The notes below the pieces were generated by a model. That model ran no database searches and was not told where the DNA came from. It saw only the letters and a program-made list of their open reading frames with translations. This document shows, in pieces, positions 34,585 through 43,218 of a stretch of 64,000 nucleotides of DNA. A program made the position numbers and the translations under genes. The DNA is from Lachnospiraceae bacterium (GTDB lineage: Bacteria; Bacillota; Clostridia; Lachnospirales; Lachnospiraceae). Every line of letters begins with the position of its first letter. Positions within the stretch are counted from its first letter, which is position 1. The DNA lies in contig CAAGSD010000035.1 in assembly GCA_900772845.1 (NCBI GenBank), forward strand, positions 1 to 64,000. Direction: 5' to 3'.

Positions 34585-36036
34585 TTGAATACAAACGGTA
34601 ATTATTATGAAAACCGACTGCGGAGAAGGGAATCCTTTAAACGCCTGATCAATATAGGATTATCAGCGATCTGCCTGTTCCTGGAAATCGCTCTGTTTGC
34701 CTACATGTGGCAGTTCCACTTCCAGTTCCAGCTGGTAGATCCCCTGCAGAAGATCTGGTATCGTGGATTTTTGCTAGAAAACGGTATTTACAGTGTGATC
34801 CTGATCTTCTTTTCGGTGACCTACGGCGGCATGCGTCTGGGATACATGAAGAACACGGAGATCATATTCTCCCAGGTGTTTGCAACACTGATGGCGGATA
34901 TGCTGATCTATGCGGAGCTGTGTATGATGGCACGAAGCATTTTCCCGGTGGATATGTTCTTATTGATGGTAGTGCTGCAGATCATCGCAGTGATCATTTA
35001 TGCCAATATTGCCAACAAGATCTATCGTACGGCATTCCCTCCGAGAGAACTGCTGTTGATCCATGGTGACCGTCCCATCGGGGATATTATCAACAAGTTT
35101 GAAAGCCGCAAGGATAAATACAAGATCACCAAATGTGAGAACATTCAAAAAGGTGTTACAGAGCTGTGCTGGGAGATCCTGGAGGATTACAGAAATGGTG
35201 TGATCACAGCCGTGGTGATCTGGGATATCAATGAAAAAGACCGTAATATCATATTGAAATTCTGCTATGCCAGATCCATCAGAGTCTATGTCATGCCTAA
35301 AATATCAGATGTTATTTTAGTGGGATCTGAGGAATTACACGTATTTGATACGCCGATCCTGCTGACCAGGGAATATTCCCTGAGCATGGAGCAGAGATTT
35401 ATCAAGAGATCCATTGATGTGATCTGCTCCCTGATCCTGTTAGTAGTGACTTCTCCGCTCATGCTGCTGACGGCGATAGCGATCAAGCTGTATGACGGCG
35501 GCCCCGTACTGTACAAGCAGATACGGTGTACCATCGGACAGAAGGAATTCTATATTATGAAATTCCGGAGCATGCGCACTGATGCGGAAAAAGACGGTGT
35601 GGCAAGACTGGCGCAGAAGGGCGATAAGCGGATCACTCCCGTGGGAAAAGTCATCCGCAAGTGCCGTCTGGACGAGCTCCCCCAGCTGATCAATATTCTC
35701 AGAGGCGATATGTCCTTTATCGGTCCGAGACCCGAGAGACCGGAGATCATTGCCCAGTACATGGAAGTGATGCCGGAGTTCGCTTTCCGTATGAAAGTAA
35801 AAGCAGGACTGGCAGGCTTTGCACAGGTGTATGGAAAATACAATACTTCCCCGTATGACAAATTAAAACTCGATTTAACATATATCGAAAACTATTCTGT
35901 ATGGCTGGACCTGAAGCTGATGCTTCTGACCCTGAAGGTGCTGTTCTGGCCGGACAGCACAGAAGGCGTGGAAAGCGAACAGGTAACTGCTTTTAAGGCA
36001 GAGTACGATGGCCGTGCCGAAAAAGACGATAATTGA
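34585..36036 (+). CDS. Polyprenyl glycosylphosphotransferase (WbaP/CpsE type)
   Basis: A 483-residue initiating transferase: several N-terminal TMs (about 20-160), a cytoplasmic region, and a C-terminal bacterial sugar transferase domain (about 270-470) with KRSIDVICSLILLVVTSPLM, GGPVLYKQIRCTIGQKEF, FRSMRTDAEKDG and LDELPQLINILRGDMSFIGPRPERPE. It moves a sugar-1-phosphate onto undecaprenyl phosphate, starting the locus 1 repeat unit. TTG start at 34585 has AGGAGG eight bases upstream. Confidence 0.93.
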   Translation: MNTNGNYYENRLRRRESFKRLINIGLSAICLFLEIALFAYMWQFHFQFQLVDPLQKIWYRGFLLENGIYSVILIFFSVTYGGMRLGYMKNTEIIFSQVFATLMADMLIYAELCMMARSIFPVDMFLLMVVLQIIAVIIYANIANKIYRTAFPPRELLLIHGDRPIGDIINKFESRKDKYKITKCENIQKGVTELCWEILEDYRNGVITAVVIWDINEKDRNIILKFCYARSIRVYVMPKISDVILVGSEELHVFDTPILLTREYSLSMEQRFIKRSIDVICSLILLVVTSPLMLLTAIAIKLYDGGPVLYKQIRCTIGQKEFYIMKFRSMRTDAEKDGVARLAQKGDKRITPVGKVIRKCRLDELPQLINILRGDMSFIGPRPERPEIIAQYMEVMPEFAFRMKVKAGLAGFAQVYGKYNTSPYDKLKLDLTYIENYSVWLDLKLMLLTLKVLFWPDSTEGVESEQVTAFKAEYDGRAEKDDN

Positions 36037-36050
36037 TCGGAGGAAAACAC

Positions 36051-37310
36051 GTGGAAGTAACCTATGGGAAGGAACCCTTTGATCTGCGGCTGACGATTTT
36101 ACGCCTGTGCCGCAATTTATGGAAAATACTGGCTGTGACAGTGGTGGGAACACTGCTGTCCGGTGGCGGTTATTATGTCAAAAATGTGTTGCTGCAGCCC
36201 GATCCCGGGTATGCGGCTTCTTCCACTTATAAGGTAGAATATGTGGAGAACCCCAATGCAGCGGGAGCGTACTATATCAACGAGGCGACCTGGAACAGTC
36301 TGATCCATACCGGAGAGTTTCTGGATGGTGTGGAGAAACATCTGCAGGAAGCGTCTGCGCAGGGGAACGATAAAGCAGCAGAAGTACTGACCATGGGCAG
36401 AGAACAGTGGATCGCAACCATGTCGGCGACACTGCCCTCTGATTTCAGCATTCCTGTAACCCGGGCTGTTACACAGGATCCGGAGCAAAGCATTGCGCTG
36501 GCACATGCCGTGGAAGATACCATGTGTAATGAATTTGCGGAAAGCATCGTGGAAATCAACCGGATCAAGGTGCTGGATCCCGGAGACCGGGCGGAAGCGG
36601 TAGTGCCGGATGTGCGTCCGGTACGGGCAGTTATTCTGGCAGCGGTTCTTTCTTTATTTTTTGCAGTTGTGATCTTCCTGTTGTGGGAGATCTCGGGGGA
36701 TGGCCTCTGGCTGCCGGCAACGCTGCGCAGACGCTATGGACTGCTGAGCCTCGGAACAGTAGAGAGTACAGAATTTACAGAAAATCTGAAATATACACTG
36801 GAAAAGGCAGTGAAAGGTAAGACTCCGGAGCAATCCGGTGAAGAGAAAGGCAGGGACTGCCTGCGTGTGGCAGTATGCGGAGCACTGCCGGATGTTGATC
36901 CGCAGGAGGTTGTAAACCGGTTATTGACGATAGGTACAAATACCAACAATGCAGAGACGATGATAATCAGTGGCGTCCGGGTAGAATATACTGCGGTGCC
37001 CAGTCCCCTGTTAAGCCCGGAAAGCACAGCAGCACTGCGTGGCTCGGATGCGGTATTATTGGCGGTACCGGCAGGCAGATATGTGGGAAAACAGCTGGAG
37101 GCAGTACTGGAAATACTGAAAACACAGGATTGTACGATAGCTGGAAGCATTTTGTGGAACGCAGACGAGGCTCTGATCCGGCAGTACTATTTCCTGCCCT
37201 GTGCACTGCAGGAGAAAGTAACCCCATGGGAGAAAACTGTGGGAGACAGAAATCCTGCGGATAGTGCGCAGGAAAATAGTAAGAAAAACGATGGGGGGAA
37301 GCAGGCATGA
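36051..37310 (+). CDS. Wzz/YveK-like chain-length protein with P-loop-less kinase-like domain
   Basis: About 419 residues. N-terminal Wzz-type domain with two TMs (about 25-46 and 190-212) bracketing an extracellular region, then a cytoplasmic domain (about 255-390) shaped like a BY-kinase/CpsD core: CLRVAVCGALPDVDPQEVV replaces the usual Walker A strand-loop, and SDAVLLAVPAGRYVGKQLEAV matches the CpsD strand-helix. No GxxGxGK[ST] is present and no Tyr-rich tail is seen, so the domain is probably a scaffold. GTG 36051 follows GGAGG by seven bases. Ends in an ATGA overlap with the next gene. Confidence 0.82.
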   Translation: MEVTYGKEPFDLRLTILRLCRNLWKILAVTVVGTLLSGGGYYVKNVLLQPDPGYAASSTYKVEYVENPNAAGAYYINEATWNSLIHTGEFLDGVEKHLQEASAQGNDKAAEVLTMGREQWIATMSATLPSDFSIPVTRAVTQDPEQSIALAHAVEDTMCNEFAESIVEINRIKVLDPGDRAEAVVPDVRPVRAVILAAVLSLFFAVVIFLLWEISGDGLWLPATLRRRYGLLSLGTVESTEFTENLKYTLEKAVKGKTPEQSGEEKGRDCLRVAVCGALPDVDPQEVVNRLLTIGTNTNNAETMIISGVRVEYTAVPSPLLSPESTAALRGSDAVLLAVPAGRYVGKQLEAVLEILKTQDCTIAGSILWNADEALIRQYYFLPCALQEKVTPWEKTVGDRNPADSAQENSKKNDGGKQA

Positions 37311-38095
37311 AGGTAGAAATACTGGCATCGGTGATGAATGCTTCTCTTCCAGAAACGGTACAACATATGAACTTGCAGTCCGACGCAGTGATCATCAATC
37401 AGTGCGACAGACTGGGACAGGAAGAAATGCAGATATCTCAGGGGAACGGGAGAATCCGTTTCTACAGCTTCCCGGAGCGTGGCATCGGCAGAAGCCGGAA
37501 CGAAGCCATCCTGCGGGCAGAAGGAGACATCTGCCTTTTTTCGGATGAAGATATCATATATGAGGATGGATATGCGGAGGCAATCTGCAGGGAGTTCGAG
37601 CAAAATCCGCAGGCAGACATGATCATTTTCAATATTGCGGTGGAAGAAGAGCGCAGAACCTATCATATCACAGAGCGCAAGAGAGTCCGATGGTATAATT
37701 GTGGACGCTACGGAGCTGTCAGCTTTGCCATCCGCAGGGAAAGCCTGCTTCGCTCGGGCATTACGTATTCTCTGCTGTTCGGTGGCGGTGCGAAATACAG
37801 TAATGGCGAGGACAGCCTGTTTTTAACACAGTTCATCAATAAAGGGTACCGGGTCTACACCGCACCGGTGACCATCGGCAGAGAGGAAGCAGGGGAATCG
37901 ACCTGGTTTCATGGTTATAATGAAAAGTTTTTCCATGACAGAGGAGTGCTGTATCACTATCTGTATGGAAAGCTCGCCTGGCCGCTTGCACTACGTTTTT
38001 TGTATGCACATAAAGGAACTCTGTGCGCAGAAGTAAGTATGCAGCAGGCAAAACAGTGGATGCAGGAAGGCATCCGGGAGGGGAAAACGATATAG
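37307..38095 (+). CDS. GT2-like glycosyltransferase
   Basis: A 262-residue GT-A-like protein. RGIGRSRNEAILRAEGDICLFSDEDIIYEDGY carries the SDED-type metal motif (split here as LFSDEDI), and GGGAKYSNGEDSLFLTQFI is the acceptor-side acidic motif. The first strand (VEILASVMNAS) is unusual, lacking the VIVPVYN phrase. ATGA overlap with the Wzz gene indicates operon membership in locus 1. Confidence 0.85.
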   Translation: MKVEILASVMNASLPETVQHMNLQSDAVIINQCDRLGQEEMQISQGNGRIRFYSFPERGIGRSRNEAILRAEGDICLFSDEDIIYEDGYAEAICREFEQNPQADMIIFNIAVEEERRTYHITERKRVRWYNCGRYGAVSFAIRRESLLRSGITYSLLFGGGAKYSNGEDSLFLTQFINKGYRVYTAPVTIGREEAGESTWFHGYNEKFFHDRGVLYHYLYGKLAWPLALRFLYAHKGTLCAEVSMQQAKQWMQEGIREGKTI

Positions 38096-38129
38096 CTTTT
38101 TCGGAAATATCGGTGGAAAGGAGGTTCCC

Positions 38130-39251
38130 ATGGAGAAGAGTGCACTGGTATATATTATATTAACAGCTGTTACGGTGGCATTCGGCTGCCTGGTACAAAA
38201 CAGCGCATATACGGCCGGACGGCTGAACGGCAGAATGACCACAGGGTGCAATCGTCAGCAGGCACGCAGCCATGTGGCGGAATTCGCTATCTTCTGTCTC
38301 CTGTCGGGGGTCTCAGCCTGCCGTATTGCCGTTGGCGGCGATTATTGGGTCTACTGGCTGAAGTTTCAGCTGATCGATCAGGGAAGACATGTCTCTTATG
38401 AAAAGGGATTTGTGTATCTGGTGAAATTTTTCCATCTGATCTTCGGGGAAGGCTCTTATCTGCCGATTTTCGGTTTCTTTTCCCTGATCACGGTGTTCTT
38501 TTTCCTGAAAGCACTACATGATCAGGCGGACTGGTATGTATTTTCCCTGTTTCTCTTATTGACACAGGGCTTTTACTTTAATAGTATGAATTCAGTGCGA
38601 TATTATTTTGCACTGGCACTGGCCATGTATGCGCAGAAATACGTACTGCGGGGAGAATACGGGAAATTTATTCTCTGGGTGCTCCTGGGCTGCACGATCC
38701 ACAAATCGGTGCTGCTGGTGATCCCGGCGTACATCGTGGTGGATTTGCTGTCACGGGTCCGGTTGAAAAAATGGCATTATGTATTGGGCGGCGTATTGGT
38801 GCTGTCCCTGATCTTCGGACAGGATCTCTACCGCAGCATCATTTTCCGGTTCTATCCGTACTATAAGGATTCGATGTTCGACAACGGACAGCTGTCTTAC
38901 GTCAACATTGCAAAATGCCTTGCGGTGCTGGTACTGTGTCTGATCTACTGGAAGGACAGCATCCGGGACAACCGTAGAAACCGTTACTACTTTTACCTGA
39001 ATTTGGCAGGACTGCTGCTCTACGCCTGCGGATCTTTCGTTCCGGAAGTATCCCGTGTGGCATATTACCTGATCCAGGCACAGATCTTCCTGATTCCGGG
39101 AGTACTGAAGGATGCGCAAAAAGGATGGTTCCGGAACCTGTGTATCGCAGGCGTGGTCATGGCATATCTGGCATACTTTGCAATGCTGCTGCGGGGAATG
39201 TACGATGTGGAAATCCGGCTGCTGCCCTATTTGAACTGGATCTTTAACTGA
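38130..39251 (+). CDS. EpsG-family polysaccharide polymerase
   Basis: A 373-residue protein with about ten TMs. VGGDYWVYWLKFQLIDQG and YEKGFVYLVKFF, followed by MNSVRYYFALALAMYA and IHKSVLLVIPAYIV, are the EpsG/Wzy-like family pattern (GxDYxxY, R-Q/Y-F-A helix, HKS). It likely polymerises lipid-linked repeat units of locus 1 outside the membrane. AAAGGAGGTTCCC precedes ATG 38130. Confidence 0.9.
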   Translation: MEKSALVYIILTAVTVAFGCLVQNSAYTAGRLNGRMTTGCNRQQARSHVAEFAIFCLLSGVSACRIAVGGDYWVYWLKFQLIDQGRHVSYEKGFVYLVKFFHLIFGEGSYLPIFGFFSLITVFFFLKALHDQADWYVFSLFLLLTQGFYFNSMNSVRYYFALALAMYAQKYVLRGEYGKFILWVLLGCTIHKSVLLVIPAYIVVDLLSRVRLKKWHYVLGGVLVLSLIFGQDLYRSIIFRFYPYYKDSMFDNGQLSYVNIAKCLAVLVLCLIYWKDSIRDNRRNRYYFYLNLAGLLLYACGSFVPEVSRVAYYLIQAQIFLIPGVLKDAQKGWFRNLCIAGVVMAYLAYFAMLLRGMYDVEIRLLPYLNWIFN

Positions 39252-39309
39252 TAATGTAATAGATTAAAACAAGAATTAATATTTTGATAATAAACAGAAA
39301 GGAAATGGA

Positions 39310-40794
39310 ATGAAAGTACTGTGGGTCTGCAACATTATGCTCCCGGCAATCGCCGAAGCACTTCATAGGGAAGCCTCTAATAAAGAAGGCTGGCTGTCAG
39401 GACTGCTGTCACAGGTGGCAGCGGAGAATGACGGCAATATTGAGCTCGCAGTGGCATTCCCGGCACCGATGGACAGGGCAGAGGAAATCCCCTGGAAATT
39501 CTATGTGAACCTGCCCGGAACAAATGCCGATACTTCGGAGACAGCAACGCTGTGTGACGGAGATGGAGCGGAGAACAGCAGAAATATCACGTGTTATCCA
39601 TTCCGTGAAGATACCGTGCACCCTGACCAGTACCAGCCGGCACTGGAACCGGAATTCCGCAAGATCACAGAGGACTTTATTCCGGATGTGGTACACTGCT
39701 TTGGCACGGAATATCCCCATACGTTGGCAATCTGCCGTGTATATCCACGGAAAGAGCGGATCCTTTTGGGGATTCAGGGCATCTGTACCTTGTGTGCCGA
39801 GGCTTATTTTGCAGACATGCCGGAGCCGGAGATCGGGAAAGCAACCTTCCGGGATCTGGTGAGAAAAGATACACTGCGCAGCCAACGGCAGAAATTCGCC
39901 CGCCGGGGCATTATGGAACGGGAGGCCATCGGCCTGGCGGGAAATATCACCGGCAGAACCGACTGGGACAGAGGCGTGACCACAGGCTGGAATCCCGGGG
40001 CGCAGTATTATACCATGAACGAGACCTTGCGTGGAACCTTTTATGAAGGGGCATGGGCGCCGGAAAATTGCGAACCCCATTCTATTTTCGTCAGTCAGGG
40101 GGATTATCCCCTGAAAGGATTGCACTACCTGCTGAAAGCTCTGCCGCAGATCAGGGAGAGCTTCCCTGATGTACAGGTATATGTGGCCGGAAATGATCTG
40201 ACCGCATACTGCACCTGGAAGCAGAAGCTGAAAATATCGGCATACGGGAAGTATCTGCGCAGCATTCTGAAAGAAGGCGGAATAGATGACAGGGTGCATT
40301 TTCTGGGCAGGTTGACAGCGGAAGAGATGAAGAGCCGCTTTTTAATGAGCAATCTGTTCCTGTGCTGTTCTTCTCTGGAAAATTCCCCGAATTCTCTGGG
40401 AGAGGCCATGCTTTTGGGCGTTCCCTGTGTCAGCACTGAGGTGGGAGGCATTCCCAGTATGTTTGCGGGCGGAAAAGACGGCTTGTGGTGCATGGGACAT
40501 CGGTTGGGAGAGGATCCGGAAGCGGATGGAAAAAGCCGGAATAATGCGGCAGATGACAAAAAAAGTGAAAATAATAAAAATAACATGCGTAATAGTAAAC
40601 GTGGACAGACGGCAGAATTGGAAAATATTGTAAATTCCATGGCAGAATCCATCATGAAAATGTGGAGTGATCCGGAAAAAATGATGGAATACTCTAAAAA
40701 TGCAAGAGAACATGCAAGAAAAACCCACGATAAGAGACGCAATTTTGAAAAAATGCAGGAAATCTATGCAGAAATAGCGGGGAGAGAAGGATGA
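39310..40794 (+). CDS. GT4 family glycosyltransferase
   Basis: A 494-residue GT-B enzyme. N-terminal acceptor half with VVHCFGTEYPHTLAI, C-terminal nucleotide-sugar half with GDYPLKGLHYLLKALPQI, VHFLGRLTAEEMKSRF and SSLENSPNSLGEAMLLGVPCVSTEVGG, the E-x7-E motif. Between about residues 405 and 440 a Lys/Asn-rich insert (KSRNNAADDKK, NNMRNSKRGQT) interrupts the end of the domain. AAAGGAAATGGA precedes ATG 39310. Overlaps the following GT by four bases. Confidence 0.9.
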   Translation: MKVLWVCNIMLPAIAEALHREASNKEGWLSGLLSQVAAENDGNIELAVAFPAPMDRAEEIPWKFYVNLPGTNADTSETATLCDGDGAENSRNITCYPFREDTVHPDQYQPALEPEFRKITEDFIPDVVHCFGTEYPHTLAICRVYPRKERILLGIQGICTLCAEAYFADMPEPEIGKATFRDLVRKDTLRSQRQKFARRGIMEREAIGLAGNITGRTDWDRGVTTGWNPGAQYYTMNETLRGTFYEGAWAPENCEPHSIFVSQGDYPLKGLHYLLKALPQIRESFPDVQVYVAGNDLTAYCTWKQKLKISAYGKYLRSILKEGGIDDRVHFLGRLTAEEMKSRFLMSNLFLCCSSLENSPNSLGEAMLLGVPCVSTEVGGIPSMFAGGKDGLWCMGHRLGEDPEADGKSRNNAADDKKSENNKNNMRNSKRGQTAELENIVNSMAESIMKMWSDPEKMMEYSKNAREHARKTHDKRRNFEKMQEIYAEIAGREG

Positions 40795-42104
40795 AGCTTG
40801 TATTTGTGTCGAACTACTTTAATCACCATCAGCTGTCCTTCTGCGATGCGCTGTATGAACTGCTGGAAGGAAGCTTCCGGTTCCTGCAGACACAGCCCAT
40901 GGAGGAAGAACGGATCAGAATGGGTTGGCAGGCCGAAGAGAGACCGTATGTATGCTGTCTGTCAGAGAATTCCGGAGAGGATGTTCAACGTCTGATTTTA
41001 GAAGCAGATGTGGTGATCTTCGGCGGCTGCGATGACGAGAGTTATATTCAGCAACGATTAGTGGCGGGAAAACCGATTTTCCGTTATAATGAACGTATGT
41101 ATAAGGAAGGACAGTGGAAAGCGGTCTCTCCCAGGGGGCTGATCCAAAAGTATAAGGATCACACCAGATACCGCAAAGCACCTGTATATTTCTTGTGCGC
41201 AGGAGCTTATGTCCCCTGCGATTATGCATTGATCCATGCCTATCCCGGGAAAATGCTGCGCTTTGGATATTTTCCGGAGACAAAAGAGTATGCCAAAGGA
41301 CAGCCCTTTGACCGGAAACAGCCGGGGAGTATCCTATGGGCGGCCCGGATGATCGACTGGAAGCATCCGGAGCTGCCGGTCAAGACTGCTGCTTATTTAA
41401 AGGAACATCTGCAGGGAGTTCCCTTTCAGATGAATATCATCGGCGGCGGAGAATTGGAAGAAGAGATGCACCGGCTGGCAGAAGAACTGCAGGTGACAGA
41501 TGTGGTAAGCTTCCTGGGATTCCGTGATCCGGAGGAAGTGCGGACTGCCATGGAAGAGTCACAGATCTACCTCGTCACCAGTGACCGTAAGGAAGGCTGG
41601 GGCGCTGTGGTAAACGAAGCCATGAACAGTGGCTGTGCGGTGGTGGCGGATCATATGATCGGCGCAGCTCCTTATCTGATCCGGCAGGAGGAAAACGGCC
41701 TGATGTACCGGGACGGCTGTGAAGAAGAGTTATTCCACACTGTGGAACAGCTGCTCCGGGATCCTGAGAAATGCCGGAGACTGGGAGAAGCAGCACAGCG
41801 CAGCATTACCACGGTGTGGAATGCCCAGACTGCGGCGGAGCGGCTGGTGAGACTTTGCAGAGAACTGGGATTTTTGCCGACAAAGCAGGAAAATGCGGAC
41901 ATGCTCTCCAATGCAATCGGCGCGGAAATGCAAGCAACAGGCTCAGAACCGGTGCCAGCAGCAAATAACCGCAGCAGTATAAGTAGTACAAATGGTACAA
42001 TACCGGCCCCTGCGATTCCACAGCTGTGGGCGGATGGCCCCTGCTCCCCTGCCCCGGTGATCCCGGAACGGAAAATGTACAGTACATGCATGCAGAGACA
42101 ATAG
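40791..42104 (+). CDS. GT4 family glycosyltransferase with low-complexity tail
   Basis: A 437-residue GT-B enzyme: MKLVFVSNYFNHHQLSFCDALYE start, GSILWAARMIDWKHPELPV, VVSFLGFRDPEEVRTAM and the donor-site SDRKEGWGAVVNEAMNSGCAVV. The last ~65 residues (after about 370) are low-complexity and rich in Ala, Ser, Pro and Asn, outside the fold, and end abruptly before a purine-rich repeat, which hints at slippage or frame drift at the 3' end. Coupled to the preceding gene by ATGA. Confidence 0.9.
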   Translation: MKLVFVSNYFNHHQLSFCDALYELLEGSFRFLQTQPMEEERIRMGWQAEERPYVCCLSENSGEDVQRLILEADVVIFGGCDDESYIQQRLVAGKPIFRYNERMYKEGQWKAVSPRGLIQKYKDHTRYRKAPVYFLCAGAYVPCDYALIHAYPGKMLRFGYFPETKEYAKGQPFDRKQPGSILWAARMIDWKHPELPVKTAAYLKEHLQGVPFQMNIIGGGELEEEMHRLAEELQVTDVVSFLGFRDPEEVRTAMEESQIYLVTSDRKEGWGAVVNEAMNSGCAVVADHMIGAAPYLIRQEENGLMYRDGCEEELFHTVEQLLRDPEKCRRLGEAAQRSITTVWNAQTAAERLVRLCRELGFLPTKQENADMLSNAIGAEMQATGSEPVPAANNRSSISSTNGTIPAPAIPQLWADGPCSPAPVIPERKMYSTCMQRQ

Positions 42105-42109
42105 CAAAC

Positions 42110-42165
42110 AGTAGTCGAAGAAATAGAAATCGAAACAATAGAAACCGAAACAGAGACAAGAGGAA
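42110..42165 (+). repeat. Purine-rich GAAAYA-type repeat
   Basis: A degenerate six-base pattern (GAAATAGAAATCGAAACA, GAAACCGAAACAGAGACA) fills the short gap between two glycosyltransferase genes. It could slip during replication. It leads into the AGAGG ribosome binding site of the next gene. Confidence 0.5.
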
Positions 42166-42170
42166 CCAGC

Positions 42171-43178
42171 GTGAAGGACGAAATGAAACAACCACTGATC
42201 AGCGTGATCGTGCCCGTTTACAACATCATACCGTATCTGCCCCGGTGCGTGGAAAGCCTGACACAGCAGACCTACCGTAATCTGGAGATTCTGCTGGTGG
42301 ACGATGGCTCTACAGATGACACCCCGGCGCTGTGTGACCGGCTGGCGCAGACCGATGACCGGATCCGTGTGTTCCATAAGGAAAACGGCGGTCCGTCCTC
42401 TGCGAGAAATCTTGGACTGGAACAGGCGAAGGGAGAATATGTCGGCTTCGTAGACAGCGATGACTACGTGGATGCGGATATGTATGAGCGGCTGTACCGG
42501 GCCATTGCCGAGACCGGTATGCCTGTCGCACAGGTGGGAAGAGACGAAATCGACAAGGATGGCAACATCCTGCCGAATATCTGCGAGCCTGTGGACAAAG
42601 AGCAGGTGATCCCTGCACAGGATTTCCTGAAAGAACTCCTGATGCACAGAGGGGACTGCTCCTTCTGTACGAAGCTGCTCAGAAAAGACCTGTTTACGCC
42701 GGAAAAATTCCCCCTGGGAGCGCTGAATGAAGATTTTCACTTATTAGTGATCATGCTGTTAAGAGAAGCTTACAAGGTGACGGGAATCGTGTGCATCCCC
42801 GGACAGGCCTACCACGTATTTTACCGCCCGGACAGCAACACCAGAGATAAAAACCGTTTTTCCCGGGTGTTCGCCGACAATATTAACAATGCGGACATGG
42901 TACTGGAACTGGTAGAACGGAAATATCCGGACCTTGTGGACATTGCGTTCCGGTTTGGCGTATATCAGCGGCTGGACTACATGCTGCATATTCCCATTGC
43001 CCAGATGACCCGGGACAACGAATTCTACCGGAGAGTCGTGAGAAATCTGCGATGGGAATGGTGGGTAGCCATGAGAAATCCCTGGCTCACTAAAAAGAAC
43101 AAGTGTTATCATACGTTGTTCGCCATTGCCCCAAAGGGAATCCGGATACTTCACAAGAAAATCAAACATCTGGAATAG
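42171..43178 (+). CDS. GT2 family glycosyltransferase
   Basis: A 335-residue GT-A enzyme: ISVIVPVYNIIPYLPRCVESL, ILLVDDGSTDDTPALCD, GGPSSARNLGLEQAKGEYVGFVDSDDYVD, later acidic NEDFHLLVIML. Typical of repeat-unit assembly in Gram-positive capsule loci. GTG 42171 has AGAGG seven bases upstream; ATG 42183 four codons later is an alternative. Confidence 0.92.
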   Translation: MKDEMKQPLISVIVPVYNIIPYLPRCVESLTQQTYRNLEILLVDDGSTDDTPALCDRLAQTDDRIRVFHKENGGPSSARNLGLEQAKGEYVGFVDSDDYVDADMYERLYRAIAETGMPVAQVGRDEIDKDGNILPNICEPVDKEQVIPAQDFLKELLMHRGDCSFCTKLLRKDLFTPEKFPLGALNEDFHLLVIMLLREAYKVTGIVCIPGQAYHVFYRPDSNTRDKNRFSRVFADNINNADMVLELVERKYPDLVDIAFRFGVYQRLDYMLHIPIAQMTRDNEFYRRVVRNLRWEWWVAMRNPWLTKKNKCYHTLFAIAPKGIRILHKKIKHLE

Positions 43179-43218
43179 TAAAAAGAAAACACAGAAACAA
43201 ATAATGAAGGAAAGTAAC

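Noticed and set aside
42026..42280. A plus-strand frame coding an Arg/Asn repeat protein
   Set aside because: Product of the purine-rich repeat in another frame, overlapping two glycosyltransferase genes, without a start signal.
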